Below, piece after piece: positions 1 through 11,421 of a DNA stretch of 64,000 nucleotides. The notes under the pieces were generated by a model. It was given only the letters and a program-made list of their open reading frames with translations. It did no database searches and was not told the origin of the DNA. A program made the translations under genes and the position numbers. Position 1 is the first letter of the stretch; every line of letters begins with the position of its first letter. This DNA comes from Pelodictyon luteolum. GTDB lineage: Bacteria; Bacteroidota; Chlorobiia; Chlorobiales; Chlorobiaceae. Where the stretch lies: contig DYNE01000001.1 in assembly GCA_020721225.1 (NCBI GenBank), positions 55,603-119,602 of the forward strand. Reading direction: 5' to 3'.

Positions 1-1013
1 GCAAAACCGGATTTTGGCATGGCACCGGCAATGCAGGCGTCGCCGATAACATGGATACCGGGATGAATAGTAGATTCGAATGTTATGGGGTTGACCGGGC
101 ACCATCCAGAGGCATCGGTAAGACCTGCATCAACAGCGATCTTTCCCGCCTGCTGGGGCGGAATGATATTGATGACATCACCTTTCTCCACGCCGAAATC
201 GGTTGTTACCGTCATGGCAGCGGCATCAACTTTCGATATCTTTCCGCCTGTAGCCACTGAACGCCACTCTATCATGCCAGGATATAGCTTTTCCCACCCT
301 TTCTTGAACAGGCCCTGCTTGGAAAACTTGTCTTTCGGATCAAGAATGATGATTTTCGACTTGGGCTTTTTCTCCTTCAGATAATGAGCGACAAGACTTG
401 CTCTCTCATAGGGGCCAGGTGGACATCTGAACGGATTGGCAGGAGGACAGATAAGCACCGTACCACCATCTTTCATGGCAAGCAGCTGCTTGTGGAGAAG
501 AACAGTCTGAGCGCCAGCCTCATATGCATGAGGCATTTTGGAGTTAGACACGCTCTCGCTGTACCCTTCAAGAGCGTTCCACTTGAAATCGATACCAGGA
601 GAAACGATCAGGCGGTCGTAATTGAGAACTTTGCCGCTCTTAAGGGTTACCGTACCTTTTGCCGCGTCTATAGATGATGCAGAGTCGGCAATAACATTGA
701 CGCCATATTTGTTTTTAAGTACCGTATAGGTCTGAGCTATATCCTCCATATTTTTCAAACCGTCAAGTACCCAGTTACTGAACGGACAGGTATAGAAGGT
801 GGCTTTCGGCTCGATAAGAGTTACCGACAGCGATGAATCGAGTTTTCTGAGATACTTGGCAGCAGAGGCCCCGCCAAAACCGCCACCGATAACAACAATA
901 CGGTTCTGTGCAGCATAGGCCGGTCTTACGCCACCGAAAATACCGAGAGCAGAACCGGCTACACCCGAAACAAGGAGTTTATTGAAATCCCTGCGCGAAA
1001 ATTTTTGACTCAT
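1..1013 (-). CDS. fccB: Flavocytochrome c sulfide dehydrogenase, flavoprotein subunit (C-terminus cut by window edge)
   Basis: Minus-strand reading from ATG (complement 1011-1013): [28 protein letters not shown] (Tat-type RR signal) then [26 protein letters not shown] (FAD GxGxxG); next to a cytochrome c gene. Absent from the ORF track because it runs off the edge. Confidence 0.88.
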   Translation of the reverse strand, partial: MSQKFSRRDFNKLLVSGVAGSALGIFGGVRPAYAAQNRIVVIGGGFGGASAAKYLRKLDSSLSVTLIEPKATFYTCPFSNWVLDGLKNMEDIAQTYTVLKNKYGVNVIADSASSIDAAKGTVTLKSGKVLNYDRLIVSPGIDFKWNALEGYSESVSNSKMPHAYEAGAQTVLLHKQLLAMKDGGTVLICPPANPFRCPPGPYERASLVAHYLKEKKPKSKIIILDPKDKFSKQGLFKKGWEKLYPGMIEWRSVATGGKISKVDAAAMTVTTDFGVEKGDVINIIPPQQAGKIAVDAGLTDASGWCPVNPITFESTIHPGIHVIGDACIAGAMPKSGF

Positions 1014-1028
1014 GATCGATTCTCCCTG

Positions 1029-1400
1029 TTATTTGTTTTTCTGCCATACTGTTCCGAAATACTGAGCAATCATGCGGATCTCTTCATCTGAATATCCTTT
1101 CGCATGTCTTATCATGACAGTGGAATAACGGGCTCCGGACTTGAAATCCTTCAGAGCTGCTTCCAGATATTCAGGCGACTTCCCATAAAAAGATGGAATA
1201 ATACCGACGCTCCGACCATCAGTTCCATGGCAGGAAGCGCAGGAAAGCGCAAGAATCTGACCTCGAGGGTCGGGATTGCACACCTGAGTCACAGCCTTCT
1301 TCGGCGCCTTTTTCTGGGCGGCAACGGCTTCAGCTCCTGTGCCAAGCAGAGCTGAAAAGACAAAACAGGCAGTCAGCATCGATCTGATAGTAACCTGCAT
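1029..1400 (-). CDS. fccA: Flavocytochrome c sulfide dehydrogenase, monoheme cytochrome c subunit
   Basis: Signal peptide plus a single CASCH heme motif; immediately upstream of fccB in the same direction. Confidence 0.85.
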   Translation of the reverse strand: MQVTIRSMLTACFVFSALLGTGAEAVAAQKKAPKKAVTQVCNPDPRGQILALSCASCHGTDGRSVGIIPSFYGKSPEYLEAALKDFKSGARYSTVMIRHAKGYSDEEIRMIAQYFGTVWQKNK

Positions 1401-1465
1401 AATATTTTTCTCCTGATTGATTGTTGTGAAAGAGCACTGCGCAATCCATTATTGCTTCAATAAGT

Positions 1466-1762
1466 TCAGATCACGGCAGCTTCAGCGGAAAACTCCTGAC
1501 TCATGCTGTCGGTAAACCGTAAACTCAGACGGTCGCCTTTTTTCCCCGTAAATTTGAACTGCAGAAAAGGATCTTTCGATACAGAAGCCCCAAATTGGAG
1601 ATCAAGCAAGGGCTGACCGTTCAATGAAACGAATCCCTCTTTTATAAAATGAGCAGGCACAAGATTTCCTGATTCGTCTTTTCTTGATCCGGACTCGTTA
1701 GGATGCGAAATAATCGCCTTGACCGAAACAATCCCGTTCTCCTCTTTTGCAAGTATTCTCAT
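1466..1762 (-). CDS. soxZ: SoxZ-like thiosulfate-oxidation carrier protein
   Basis: 98 aa; ISHPNESG...FVSLNGQPLLDLQFGASVSKDPFLQFKF...GDRLSLRFTDS is typical of SoxZ. Confidence 0.8.
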   Translation of the reverse strand: MRILAKEENGIVSVKAIISHPNESGSRKDESGNLVPAHFIKEGFVSLNGQPLLDLQFGASVSKDPFLQFKFTGKKGDRLSLRFTDSMSQEFSAEAAVI

Positions 1763-1798
1763 ATCTTCCTTTATTTTAATACTGTAGAAACGAGCCGT

Positions 1799-2236
1799 TC
1801 AGCAGGCCTGAGCCAGCACATCAACGTGAACCGACGCTGCGTAATATTTCCCACCCTCTCTGACAACGCCATAAAGCAGAGAGCTTTCTTTCATTTTTAT
1901 ATTGAGACCAAACCATGGAATGGATCCACCATGAAGTGAACAGCTGAATACGAGTGGAGTAAGATTCTTTTCTACAAATAGATAAAGCATGTCGGCCTTT
2001 ATATCTGTATGAATTTCCACCGGAACGGCAGAACTGTCGGACGCAACAGCTGGCGCCGTCAGGGTAATCCGATTCGTTTTTTCCGGAGTTTTTGTACCAA
2101 GAACATTGAGAAAGGCCTGTTCAATAGAACCCTGCTGAAAAAACTTCTCGTTCCATGCCGCGATAAGACCAGCAGGACGAAGAAACAGCAGAGCTGCGGA
2201 CAAAAAACTCTTTTCAATAAAAGCTCTTCTCTTCAT
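1799..2236 (-). CDS. SoxY-like carrier protein lacking the GGCGG tail (ends ...LAQAC)
   Basis: MKRRAFIEKSFLSAALLF Tat/Sec-like leader, SoxY-like body, adjacent to SoxZ-like gene; the listed ORF begins upstream at 2293 but MKRRAF is the likelier start. Confidence 0.65.
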   Translation of the reverse strand: MKRRAFIEKSFLSAALLFLRPAGLIAAWNEKFFQQGSIEQAFLNVLGTKTPEKTNRITLTAPAVASDSSAVPVEIHTDIKADMLYLFVEKNLTPLVFSCSLHGGSIPWFGLNIKMKESSLLYGVVREGGKYYAASVHVDVLAQAC

Positions 2237-2716
2237 GTTATTTAATAAAATGGTTGTAACCACAGGCATCGGCGCTACTGAGGAACCGGACAAGGCAGTT
2301 CTATTTATTTCGCGCCGTGATCAGATCACCTTGCGGACTCGCTCAAAACCCTGACAGACAACGTTTACGGCAACAAACAAAATCGTCTTTCAGTATATAA
2401 CTATATGATTATATGAAAAATATACCTATTAATGCAAATTTTTTATGTTTTCCTCTGATATTCAGAACGCGCCGATCGGAATATAACCGCATTGAACAGA
2501 GCGGCTATTTTGGCTCATACGCATGGATAAGCAAATCACACTGTTGATCTGTATTCTGTATATTACATAGACTATACCTTTTATCCTATACGCCTCTTTT
2601 ATTTACTTTACTATTACTTCCATCAAAAAAAGGAAGCGCTTTCTATCAGCTTATATTGCCGGTCAGATTTTATTCGGATCGATTTGCGCTCCTGTAATTG
2701 ATTTAATACAGAACAA

Positions 2717-2732
2717 TGTTTCACGTGAAACA
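2717..2732. promoter_or_regulatory. parS site (ParB-binding palindrome)
   Basis: Perfect 16-bp palindrome TGTTTCACGTGAAACA, 14 bp upstream of mnmG. Confidence 0.92.
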
Positions 2733-2746
2733 CAACATCGGTTTAC

Positions 2747-4612
2747 ATGTATGACATTATCGTTGCAGGTGGCGGCCATGCAGGCTGTGAAGCTGTTCTT
2801 GCCTCAGCAAGAATAGGTCTCACCTGTCTTCTTATCAGTTCCGACCTTACTGCTCTTGCAAGAATGTCGTGCAATCCAGCCATCGGAGGAGTCGCAAAAG
2901 GTCAAATGACGAGAGAAATCGACGCTCTTGGCGGAGAGATGGGAAAAGCAATAGATGCGGAAGGAATACAGTTCCGTATGCTGAACAGAAGCAAGGGGCC
3001 CGCAATGCATTCTCCAAGAGCGCAAGCTGACCGTATGCTTTACTCTCAATACATGCGACGCATCATAGAAAAAGAAAAAAATATCGATCTCCTGCAGGAT
3101 ACCGTTACGGGGATAAAGAAACAAGCCGGAACGGTTTCGGGAGTCTATATCTCTACAGGAACCTTTATTGAATCCCGAGCGGTAATTCTTGCATGCGGCA
3201 CTTTTCTGAATGGTCTTATTCATATAGGCCTCAATCATTTTCCTGGAGGAAGAACATTAGCTGAACCGCCAGTTACAGGACTTACTGAAAACCTTTTATC
3301 CTTTGGATTCAGAGCCGGTCGCCTTAAAACCGGAACGCCTCCGCGAATCGACAAAAGAAGCGTCGATTATTCCAGGGTTGAAGAACAGATGGGTGACCCT
3401 CTGCCCGCTCCATTTTCTTTTTCAACGCATAACCTTGAAAAACGCTTACAACTCAGCTGCTATCTTACGAAAACAACGACAGAAACACATGACATTCTGA
3501 GATCCGGATTTGAACGTTCCCCTCTTTTTTCCGGTAAAGTCAAAGGAACAGGCCCTCGCTATTGCCCATCTATTGAAGACAAAATCAACCGTTTTTCCAA
3601 TAAAGATAGCCATCACATCTTTCTTGAGCCAGAGGGCTTCGATACCAATGAAATGTATGTCAACGGATTTTCGACATCTCTTCCGGAAGACATTCAGTTG
3701 CTTGGGCTTAAATCAATACCTGGTCTTGAAAATGTTAAAATGATCAGACCCGGATACGCCATTGAATACGATTATTTTTTTCCTTACCAGATCAAAAGTA
3801 CGCTTGAAACGAAAAGCATTGATAATCTTTACTTTGCAGGCCAGATAAATGGCTCTTCAGGATATGAAGAAGCGGCAGCGCAGGGACTTATGGCAGGAAT
3901 CAATGCCTCACTGAAACTCCTCGAAAAACCGCCGCTGATCTTAAAAAGATCTGACGCTTACATTGGAGTTCTTATCGATGATCTGATTACCAAAGAAACA
4001 GAGGAGCCCTACCGCATGTTCACCTCTTCTGCAGAACATCGACTCCATTTGCGACACGACAATGCAGATCTCCGACTTAGTTCTTACGGTTTCAATGCAG
4101 GATTGCTGGATGAAAATTCGATGAATGCCTGTCGCGTCAAAATGTCTGCGATAGAAAACGTAAAGTTGCTGGCAAGTAACTATAAATTTCGGCCTGACAC
4201 AATCAATCAGCACCTGTCCATTAGTGGTGTGGCTGAAATTCAGACATCTCTTTCAGCTCTTAATCTGATGAAACGTCCCGGCATCACTTTCCGTATGATT
4301 CTTGACGGTAACGCTAATTTTCGCGAGTTGGTGTCTGAAATCACATCCGATCATCTTGTGTTCGAACAGATCGAGATAGATATCAAATATGAAGGGTATC
4401 TTAAAAGAGATTTGCTGATGTCAGAGAGAATCATCCGTCTAGAATCTTTGCAGATTCCACCTTCATTTCAATATGAACTGGTATCCGGTCTTTCCAATGA
4501 AGGCAGAGAAAAGCTTATCAGGCATCATCCTGAAACAATCGGTCAGGCGACAAGAATACTTGGAGTTTCACCATCCGACATATCTGTTCTTATGATCAAA
4601 CTCGGGCGATAA
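2747..4612 (+). CDS. mnmG: tRNA uridine-5-carboxymethylaminomethyl(34) synthesis enzyme MnmG/GidA
   Basis: 621 aa; [28 protein letters not shown] motif, [12 protein letters not shown], full-length GidA pattern. Confidence 0.96.
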   Translation: MYDIIVAGGGHAGCEAVLASARIGLTCLLISSDLTALARMSCNPAIGGVAKGQMTREIDALGGEMGKAIDAEGIQFRMLNRSKGPAMHSPRAQADRMLYSQYMRRIIEKEKNIDLLQDTVTGIKKQAGTVSGVYISTGTFIESRAVILACGTFLNGLIHIGLNHFPGGRTLAEPPVTGLTENLLSFGFRAGRLKTGTPPRIDKRSVDYSRVEEQMGDPLPAPFSFSTHNLEKRLQLSCYLTKTTTETHDILRSGFERSPLFSGKVKGTGPRYCPSIEDKINRFSNKDSHHIFLEPEGFDTNEMYVNGFSTSLPEDIQLLGLKSIPGLENVKMIRPGYAIEYDYFFPYQIKSTLETKSIDNLYFAGQINGSSGYEEAAAQGLMAGINASLKLLEKPPLILKRSDAYIGVLIDDLITKETEEPYRMFTSSAEHRLHLRHDNADLRLSSYGFNAGLLDENSMNACRVKMSAIENVKLLASNYKFRPDTINQHLSISGVAEIQTSLSALNLMKRPGITFRMILDGNANFRELVSEITSDHLVFEQIEIDIKYEGYLKRDLLMSERIIRLESLQIPPSFQYELVSGLSNEGREKLIRHHPETIGQATRILGVSPSDISVLMIKLGR

Positions 4613-4623
4613 TATCATCCTGT

Positions 4624-4639
4624 TGTTTCACGTGAAACA
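4624..4639. promoter_or_regulatory. Second parS site
   Basis: Perfect TGTTTCACGTGAAACA palindrome between the mnmG stop and the polB-like gene. Confidence 0.92.
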
Positions 4640-4674
4640 TGCCCAAACATTTTCTCATTTTACTTTTTCTTTTC

Positions 4675-7056
4675 ATGGACAATCTCATTCATGATATTCT
4701 GGAAAACGATCTGCTATTCGGAAAAGACAAGGAAGAATTTATTGTTGGAGCCTATCAGTATTCCGACTCCTTGATCAGGATTTTTTTTCGGTCAGGCGAT
4801 GCAGTTCTGTTTCGTGACGATCCTTTTTATCCTTACATCTTTCTCTCTGATGGCGCACTTCTTGATGGCTTCATCCCGGATGACAGAAAAAAGTTCTGGC
4901 TCGTAAAACTGCATGGTGATAATTTTTATCGTTACCTTGCCATCTTCAGCAGCTGGAAATCATTCAGGACTGCTCATGATTTTATCAATGCAAAAAAAAA
5001 TGCACTTCTCACAGGGAACACCACATCTTCTCCCGAAGGGGAAAGCTCGCTTACCTACAGTAAAGGCGATGCCGTTACACAGTATTTTATGCAGACCGGA
5101 AAAACGCTTTTCAAAGGGATGCTTTTCGACGACCTGCACCGTCTACAGCTCGATATAGAGACATATTACAAACCTATCGGGGGAAACGGTGAACGTTTTT
5201 CCGATGAAATCATCATCGTATCCCTTTCCGATAACAGAGGCTGGGAAGAAGTCCTCCACTCAAAAAACAGCGATGAAAAGACTTTGCTTGAAAACGTCAT
5301 TAGAACCATTACAAGTAAAGATCCCGATGTTATAGAAGGTCATAACATTTTCAGTTTTGATCTCCCGTATCTTCAGAAACGCTGTGCTTTTCACGCCGTT
5401 CAGTTTTCCATCGGCAGGGACGGCCTTCTCCCTAAAACGTTTCCATCCAGCATCCGCTTTGCTGAAAGAAGCATAGACTTTACTTTTTTCGATATCCCTG
5501 GCCGTCATGTTATCGACACTCTTTTTCTTGTCCAGAGTTATGATATATCGAAACGCGCACTGCAGAGTTATGGACTTAAAGCCGTTGCTAAACATTTCGG
5601 TTTTGCATCACCTGACCGGACATATATTGATTACAAGGATATAGCCTCTACATGGGATAACGATCACGAAAAACTTCTCGCCTACGCCCTTGATGATGTC
5701 AGGGAAACAGGAGCTTTATCGGGAATGCTTTCCGGAAGCAATTTTTATACCTCACAGATGGTTCCTTATACCTATGCCCTGACTTCACGCCTCGGTCCTG
5801 CAGCGAAAATCGAAGCTCTTTTCGTTCGTGAATATCTGCGTCAAAAACAATCTCTGCCAAAACCATCCATTGGACAACAGTTCGCCGGCGGTTATACAGA
5901 AGTTTTTCTGAAAGGCGTTCTCGGCCCGATCGTCTATGCAGATGTTGAATCCCTGTATCCCTCTATAATGCTTTCATTCGATATTTGTCCTAAAAGCGAT
6001 GAACTTAAGGTATTTCCGGTTGTACTTCGCGATCTGAAAGAACTGCGTTTCAAGGCAAAGAGTCTGAGCAAAGAAAATATGTCGATTGGCAATAAAAGAC
6101 TTTCTGATAATTTTGACGCGATGCAGGCATCTTTCAAAATTCTTATTAATGCCATGTACGGTTATCTTGGATTCCAGAGCGGGATTTTCAATGATTTCTC
6201 TGAAGCCGACAAGGTTACTTCGACGGGACAAAACATTGCAAGAAAAATGATTGTTGAATTTGAATCCCGTGGTTGCAGGGTCATAGAAGTTGATACTGAC
6301 GGTATTCTTTTTATTCCGCCTGAATCAGTAAAAACAGAAGAAGAAGAAAGAAATCTTGTTAAAGAGGTTTCGTCGATTATGCCTGAAGGAATCAGAATCG
6401 GTTTTGACGGGAGATTCAAAAAGATGATCTCCTATCTGAAAAAAAACTATGCCCTTCTGAGTTATGATAATATCATGACCGTAAAAGGCTCTTCTCTTTC
6501 GAGCAGAAGCGGAGAAAAATTCGGACGGGAGTTTATTCGTAAAGGATATGAAAAACTTCTTTCAGAAGATATATCCGGTCTTCATGACCTGTATGTAGAA
6601 TACAGAAATAACATTCTGAATCATATTCTCGATATTGGCGAGTTTTCCAGGACGGAAACGCTCAAATCAACAATTGAGCAATATCTCGATGATGTTAAAA
6701 TCGGAAAGCGCTCCAGATCCGTTACATACGAACTTGCGATAAAATCGGATACTCTTTTCTCAAAAGGCGACAGAATAAGCTATTATATCAGCGGATCCGG
6801 TAACGGTTCGTCATTTTTTGAGCGAGGCAGACTGGCATCCGATTGGGACAGAAGCAAACCCGACGAGAATACCGCTTTTTATCTTAAACGCCTTGATGAA
6901 TATTGTCAGAAATTTCTTCCTTTTTTCAAACCCCAGGACTTCAGTATGATATTCTCTTCCGATACCCTTTTCTCTTTTTCAGCAGAAGGCATTGATATTA
7001 TAAGAGAAATACGTCATACCGCTTCGGATAATGTCGGCGATGATTTGATTTTTTAA
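4675..7056 (+). CDS. Family B DNA polymerase with 3'-5' exonuclease domain
   Basis: LQLDIETYY (Exo I), [13 protein letters not shown] (Exo II), YALDDVRET (Exo III), [13 protein letters not shown] (motif A), [13 protein letters not shown] (motif B), EVDTDGILF (motif C). The ORF opens at 4639, but that ATG overlaps parS; MDNLIHD at 4675 is an alternative start. Confidence 0.9.
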   Translation: MDNLIHDILENDLLFGKDKEEFIVGAYQYSDSLIRIFFRSGDAVLFRDDPFYPYIFLSDGALLDGFIPDDRKKFWLVKLHGDNFYRYLAIFSSWKSFRTAHDFINAKKNALLTGNTTSSPEGESSLTYSKGDAVTQYFMQTGKTLFKGMLFDDLHRLQLDIETYYKPIGGNGERFSDEIIIVSLSDNRGWEEVLHSKNSDEKTLLENVIRTITSKDPDVIEGHNIFSFDLPYLQKRCAFHAVQFSIGRDGLLPKTFPSSIRFAERSIDFTFFDIPGRHVIDTLFLVQSYDISKRALQSYGLKAVAKHFGFASPDRTYIDYKDIASTWDNDHEKLLAYALDDVRETGALSGMLSGSNFYTSQMVPYTYALTSRLGPAAKIEALFVREYLRQKQSLPKPSIGQQFAGGYTEVFLKGVLGPIVYADVESLYPSIMLSFDICPKSDELKVFPVVLRDLKELRFKAKSLSKENMSIGNKRLSDNFDAMQASFKILINAMYGYLGFQSGIFNDFSEADKVTSTGQNIARKMIVEFESRGCRVIEVDTDGILFIPPESVKTEEEERNLVKEVSSIMPEGIRIGFDGRFKKMISYLKKNYALLSYDNIMTVKGSSLSSRSGEKFGREFIRKGYEKLLSEDISGLHDLYVEYRNNILNHILDIGEFSRTETLKSTIEQYLDDVKIGKRSRSVTYELAIKSDTLFSKGDRISYYISGSGNGSSFFERGRLASDWDRSKPDENTAFYLKRLDEYCQKFLPFFKPQDFSMIFSSDTLFSFSAEGIDIIREIRHTASDNVGDDLIF

Positions 7057-7291
7057 GTGTTTTATACCGAAAGGAACTATGAAAAGCCGTTATCTGTATC
7101 TTTATGGTACCTCTGTAAAGTTATTGAGTACCCTGATCGTTACGTTGTCAGGTGCACGGATTATTTCTTTTCGTTGTGTATTAACCAGTTTATGCGGTTC
7201 CTTGCGTCTTGCACGATGTTGGTTCATCGCACTGTATTGAGATGATCTTTAATAGCTTTATATTAATCTTTTAACCTATTCACTTCCTGTT

Positions 7292-8515
7292 ATGCCTGAT
7301 AATAAAATTCTTCCTGTTACCGATGATGTTACCTGGATCGGCGTTCTTGATCCAGGGCTTGTTACCTTTGATATCGTTATGGAAACCAAGTACGGCACTA
7401 CGTACAACTCATACTTCATCAATGCCGATAAAAAAACTGTTGTAGAAACGACAAAAGCAAAATTCTGGCCTGCTTATCTTGATAAAATAAAAAAAGTTAC
7501 CGATCCCTCAGAAATCGAGTACATTATTGTGGACCACACGGAGCCTGATCATTCCGGTAATATCCCCGATCTTCTGCGCGTTGCTCCTGATGCTACCGTC
7601 GTAGGCAGCGGCAATGCCATCAAATTTCTTCGTGACCAGACAGGTCATGATTTCAGACATCTTGTCGTCAAAAACGGCGACAGTCTGAGCCTTGGCAACA
7701 AAACCCTTCATTTTATCGGCGCTCCTAACCTTCACTGGCCGGATACGATCTATACATGGCTTGAAGAGGATCGAGTCCTCTTTACCTGTGACTCTTTCGG
7801 ATCTCATTTTTCCCATCAAGAGATGTATGATGATCTTGTCGGTGATTTTGACGACGCTTTCACCTACTATTTCGATGCCATTCTGAGGCCTTTCAGCAAA
7901 TATATGCTTCAGGCTATAGAAAAAATAAAACCGCTCGATATCAAGGTCATCTGTCCCGGACATGGACCTATTTTACGCTCCAACTGGAAAAAATATGTGG
8001 ACCTTTCTCATCGTTACGCTTCAAACGCCATTGCATTGCCTAATGAGAAAAACATTCTCATAGCCTATGTTTCCGCTTATGAAAACACAACGATCCTCGC
8101 TCATAAAATTGCTGAAGGCCTGCGTCAGTCCTGTGATTTCACTATCGATATCTGCGATGTCGAAAATATTCATTTTTCCAAACTTGAAGACAAGATCGCT
8201 CATTGTTCGGGAATAATCGTTGGATCACCAACTATCAACCAGAATATTCTTTCCCAGATCTATCAACTTTTTGCAGCAGTCAATCCTATTCGTGACAAGG
8301 GAAAACTTGCTGCTGCCTTCGGCTCATATGGTTGGAGCGGCGAGGGCGTGAAAATGATTGAAACAAATTTCTCGCTGCTTAAACTCAATGTTTTCGAAAA
8401 AAATGTCAGGGTCAAATTCCAACCTCATGAACCTGAATTCGAAGAGTGTATCGCTTTCGGAAAATCTTTTGCAGAAAAAATGATCAATATGTATCAACTC
8501 AGCTGCAACCTTTAA
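7292..8515 (+). CDS. Flavodiiron protein (FprA/ROO family)
   Basis: 407 aa; metallo-beta-lactamase-like HTEPDHSG diiron motif, GHGPILR, then flavodoxin domain ([16 protein letters not shown]...GSPTINQNI). Confidence 0.92.
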   Translation: MPDNKILPVTDDVTWIGVLDPGLVTFDIVMETKYGTTYNSYFINADKKTVVETTKAKFWPAYLDKIKKVTDPSEIEYIIVDHTEPDHSGNIPDLLRVAPDATVVGSGNAIKFLRDQTGHDFRHLVVKNGDSLSLGNKTLHFIGAPNLHWPDTIYTWLEEDRVLFTCDSFGSHFSHQEMYDDLVGDFDDAFTYYFDAILRPFSKYMLQAIEKIKPLDIKVICPGHGPILRSNWKKYVDLSHRYASNAIALPNEKNILIAYVSAYENTTILAHKIAEGLRQSCDFTIDICDVENIHFSKLEDKIAHCSGIIVGSPTINQNILSQIYQLFAAVNPIRDKGKLAAAFGSYGWSGEGVKMIETNFSLLKLNVFEKNVRVKFQPHEPEFEECIAFGKSFAEKMINMYQLSCNL

Positions 8516-8551
8516 AGGAAAAAATGACTTTCTATCCATGATTTTCTACAT

Positions 8552-8591
8552 AAAAAAAGTGGGTGCCTTTTTCCGGCACCCACTTTTTTTT
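8552..8591. terminator. Bidirectional rho-independent terminator
   Basis: AAAAAAAGTGGGTGCC-tttttcc-GGCACCCACTTTTTTTT between convergent genes. Confidence 0.93.
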
Positions 8592-8899
8592 TACCTGAAA
8601 ATAATTTCTCGTATCGCTGTTGTTCCCGACTGTGCATTCATTTTTTCAGCAAGTTCTTTTTTCCTGAAATTCAACTCCATCCTCCATACGGAATTTTTTA
8701 CACGTATATGTAGCTGTCCCTGTGTCAATCTTTCTATTGTCGTTTGTGCAGCAATAGTTTCACCAACTATATCTTTCCATGACTGAAGTGCCCTGTATTG
8801 CTCACGTGCTTCTGTCATACCGAGCCTGTCGCATACCTCTTCAACAATCAGCGCAATATGCCTGGGATCTTTTTTCTGTCGAGATATATCTTTTTTCAT
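8591..8899 (-). CDS. DUF721 / DciA-like protein
   Basis: 102 aa; W..IVGE.IA..T....L..G.L.I.V.NS.WR.EL pattern; overlaps recF. Confidence 0.75.
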   Translation of the reverse strand: MKKDISRQKKDPRHIALIVEEVCDRLGMTEAREQYRALQSWKDIVGETIAAQTTIERLTQGQLHIRVKNSVWRMELNFRKKELAEKMNAQSGTTAIREIIFR

Positions 8900-9987
8900 A
8901 TTGCCTCAAAAAAGTTTATCGACGTCACTGCTGAACCATGCATCTTTTCTGTTGCGGTAATGAATACCTGACCAAAAGTTGCAAGAATCGCAAACAAAGC
9001 CTCAACACGTGAACTGTCAAGTTCACTGAATAGATCATCGAAAAGACAGAGAGGTTTCTCATTGAGCTTATCTCTTAAATAACCGTAAAGAGCCATTTTC
9101 ATAGCTATGAGAAAACTCCGCTGCTGTCCCTGGGATGCGTATTTTTTTATTTCATGCTGATTGAGAAAAAATACTATTTCATCCCTGTGTGGACCTCCTG
9201 AAGTCAGCCCTCGCGCAATTTCATCTTTTTTTTTCTTTGCATACTGCTCCTTGAATCTATTCTGAAGTTCCTCTCTCGTTAACGCATAAACAGATTGCGC
9301 GAGTGAACTTCTGTATGTTATTCCCGGTTCTTCCTTTACCGATACTGAAGACAGAAAGGCCTGCAATCCCGGAAGGATTTCCTCAAGAAACCTCAATCTT
9401 GCAAACACTATATCAGCAGCATATTCGGACAACTGTTCTGTCAGAATATCAAGCATCTCTATAGAGTGAAATCTCTCTTTTAACTGTAAAAGAAGTGCAT
9501 TTCGCTGTAAAAGAACCCTACGATAATGCAGCATTGACTGGAGATACCTGCCATCTGCCTGACAGATGGCATTATCGAGAAAACGTCTTCTTTCGACTGG
9601 CGAACCATTGACGATAGACATTTCGGCAGGAGAAAAAGTAATGCAGGGTATGGAGCCTATATGCTGTGAAAAAGTATTCAGTTCCTGACCGTTTACCGTC
9701 AGTTTTTTACCATTCTCACTACTGTAAACTACTTTTACACCGTTTTGTTTTAATGCATCACTGATAAAGCTTCCTTTTATAAGAAAAAAAGATTCTCCGA
9801 AAGCAAGGCATTCGTTATCGTATGCAGTAACAAAACCCTTCGTCAATGCACAATAGTGTATTCCTTCCAAAACAGAGGTTTTACCTGAACCATTCGGGCC
9901 GTAGAGGAGATTAATTCCGTCTGATGGCCCGTATGACAAGTTTTTATGATTTCTGAATTGTACAAGCTGTATTTGCTCGATTTTCAA
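8896..9987 (-). CDS. recF: DNA replication/repair protein RecF
   Basis: FRNHKNL...NLLYGPNGSGKTSVLEGI Walker A; LFDDLFSELD Walker B; near dnaN/dnaA. Confidence 0.96.
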   Translation of the reverse strand: MKIEQIQLVQFRNHKNLSYGPSDGINLLYGPNGSGKTSVLEGIHYCALTKGFVTAYDNECLAFGESFFLIKGSFISDALKQNGVKVVYSSENGKKLTVNGQELNTFSQHIGSIPCITFSPAEMSIVNGSPVERRRFLDNAICQADGRYLQSMLHYRRVLLQRNALLLQLKERFHSIEMLDILTEQLSEYAADIVFARLRFLEEILPGLQAFLSSVSVKEEPGITYRSSLAQSVYALTREELQNRFKEQYAKKKKDEIARGLTSGGPHRDEIVFFLNQHEIKKYASQGQQRSFLIAMKMALYGYLRDKLNEKPLCLFDDLFSELDSSRVEALFAILATFGQVFITATEKMHGSAVTSINFFEAI

Positions 9988-10003
9988 TAATCATTTTCTC
10001 CTC

Positions 10004-11131
10004 TCAATTATTAATACGTACCGGCATCACAAGAATAATAAGTTCTTCATTCTCTTTTTGTATTCCAGGCTTGAAGATAACCGCCGTTGTTGGACTTTTC
10101 AGTTCGATGGTTATTTCACTCTCATCAAGATGCGCAAGGGCCGCTTCAATAAATTTCGCATTGAAACCGATGATGATGGGATCTCCTGAATAACTGCATG
10201 GTAAATCCTCCTGAGCCGATTCGCCCTCGTTTGTATTTTCAGCCATGATTTTCAAAACTTCACCGGTGACTTCGATTTTTATATCGCCTATACTTGAAAA
10301 TCTTCCGACCCTTTTTACCGAATCATAAATATCCGTTCTTTGAATGACGATTTTTTTATCGTGTTCTACGGGAATAACTGCTTCATAATTTGGATATGGC
10401 TCAACAATCAGTGCTGCTTCAAGTACAATATTATTACAAATATAACATACGGTACGTCTCTCTTCATCGATCGACATGCTTACATTTTCATGCTGAGCGA
10501 GTTTTTGAATGATCGAAAGTACGCGAGAAGGAACGACAATTTTCTGTTTTTCTTCAACGTTAACAATAATAGGTTTACGGCAGCGAACCAGACGATGCCC
10601 ATCGGTGGCTACAGAGGTAATCTGATTTTCTTCTATTTCAAACAGAACTCCCATCATTGCAGGTCTCATACCATCAACACTGCACGCAAAAACAGTTTTC
10701 TGTATCAGATCCTGCAGTTCAGTTGTTTTGAGGTCAATTACGATATCATAGTTTTTTTCAGTTTTTTCAGCTTTGCTTTCGAAAAGGCATGGAATTTTAT
10801 AACGGCCTTTGTCTGTAGCGATAAAGACTGTTCCATGATCGCTGATTTCCTGTCTTTCAATACTGAACGTAACCGGAGTGTCATACATGCTCCTCAGAAA
10901 ATCCTGAAGTGTTCTCGCCTTGATGCCGATATTTCCTGAATCGACAGTTTCCACCTCGCATTTTGCAGTGATTGAAATTTCACCATCCGTAGCATACAGC
11001 GTTAACATGCCGTTTTCCAGGGTTAAATGAACATTGTCATACCTTGGATCAATGGTTTTTGCTGGAATTGCTTGGGATACTTTACTGACAGCATCCTGGA
11101 GTTGACGTATTGTTGAAGAAAATCTCATCAT
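10004..11131 (-). CDS. dnaN: DNA polymerase III beta subunit (sliding clamp)
   Basis: 375 aa; MRFS.......L......VSQAIPAKT....; C-terminal VMPVRI; between recF and dnaA. Confidence 0.96.
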   Translation of the reverse strand: MMRFSSTIRQLQDAVSKVSQAIPAKTIDPRYDNVHLTLENGMLTLYATDGEISITAKCEVETVDSGNIGIKARTLQDFLRSMYDTPVTFSIERQEISDHGTVFIATDKGRYKIPCLFESKAEKTEKNYDIVIDLKTTELQDLIQKTVFACSVDGMRPAMMGVLFEIEENQITSVATDGHRLVRCRKPIIVNVEEKQKIVVPSRVLSIIQKLAQHENVSMSIDEERRTVCYICNNIVLEAALIVEPYPNYEAVIPVEHDKKIVIQRTDIYDSVKRVGRFSSIGDIKIEVTGEVLKIMAENTNEGESAQEDLPCSYSGDPIIIGFNAKFIEAALAHLDESEITIELKSPTTAVIFKPGIQKENEELIILVMPVRINN

Positions 11132-11270
11132 CGTATTCTTTATCTATTTATTAATGTTTTAAATATATGTAGTTGTTGTTAATGATGTGGAAATCTTGAC
11201 TAACAATGGAGAAAAACTTTTAACGTTATTTTTTTAAATACTTTATCGGTTCCGGAAACTCATGTATTCC

Positions 11271-11383
11271 TGTGGATAATATGTTTACTACCTGATACTC
11301 TCCATGTTGATTGATTGTTGGAGCGTTTTCCGTGTCATCGGAAGATGTTGATAGATCGGAGGATATCAAGATTGTATCCACAC
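11271..11383. promoter_or_regulatory. DnaA-box-containing dnaA-dnaN intergenic segment
   Basis: TGTGGATAA (exact reverse of TTATCCACA) at 11271-11279 and near-match TGTATCCACA at 11374-11383. Confidence 0.65.
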
Positions 11384-11421
11384 TGTCTTAACAGGCTATA
11401 CAGCAATACATGCCATCATCG

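Noticed and set aside
62-677. Plus-strand ORFs at 51-260, 85-384 and 384-677
   Set aside because: All lie opposite fccB, whose frame is clear on the minus strand
10340-10939. 199-aa plus-strand ORF opposite dnaN
   Set aside because: Phe/Asn-rich antisense product, no recognisable domain, dnaN is clear on the other strand
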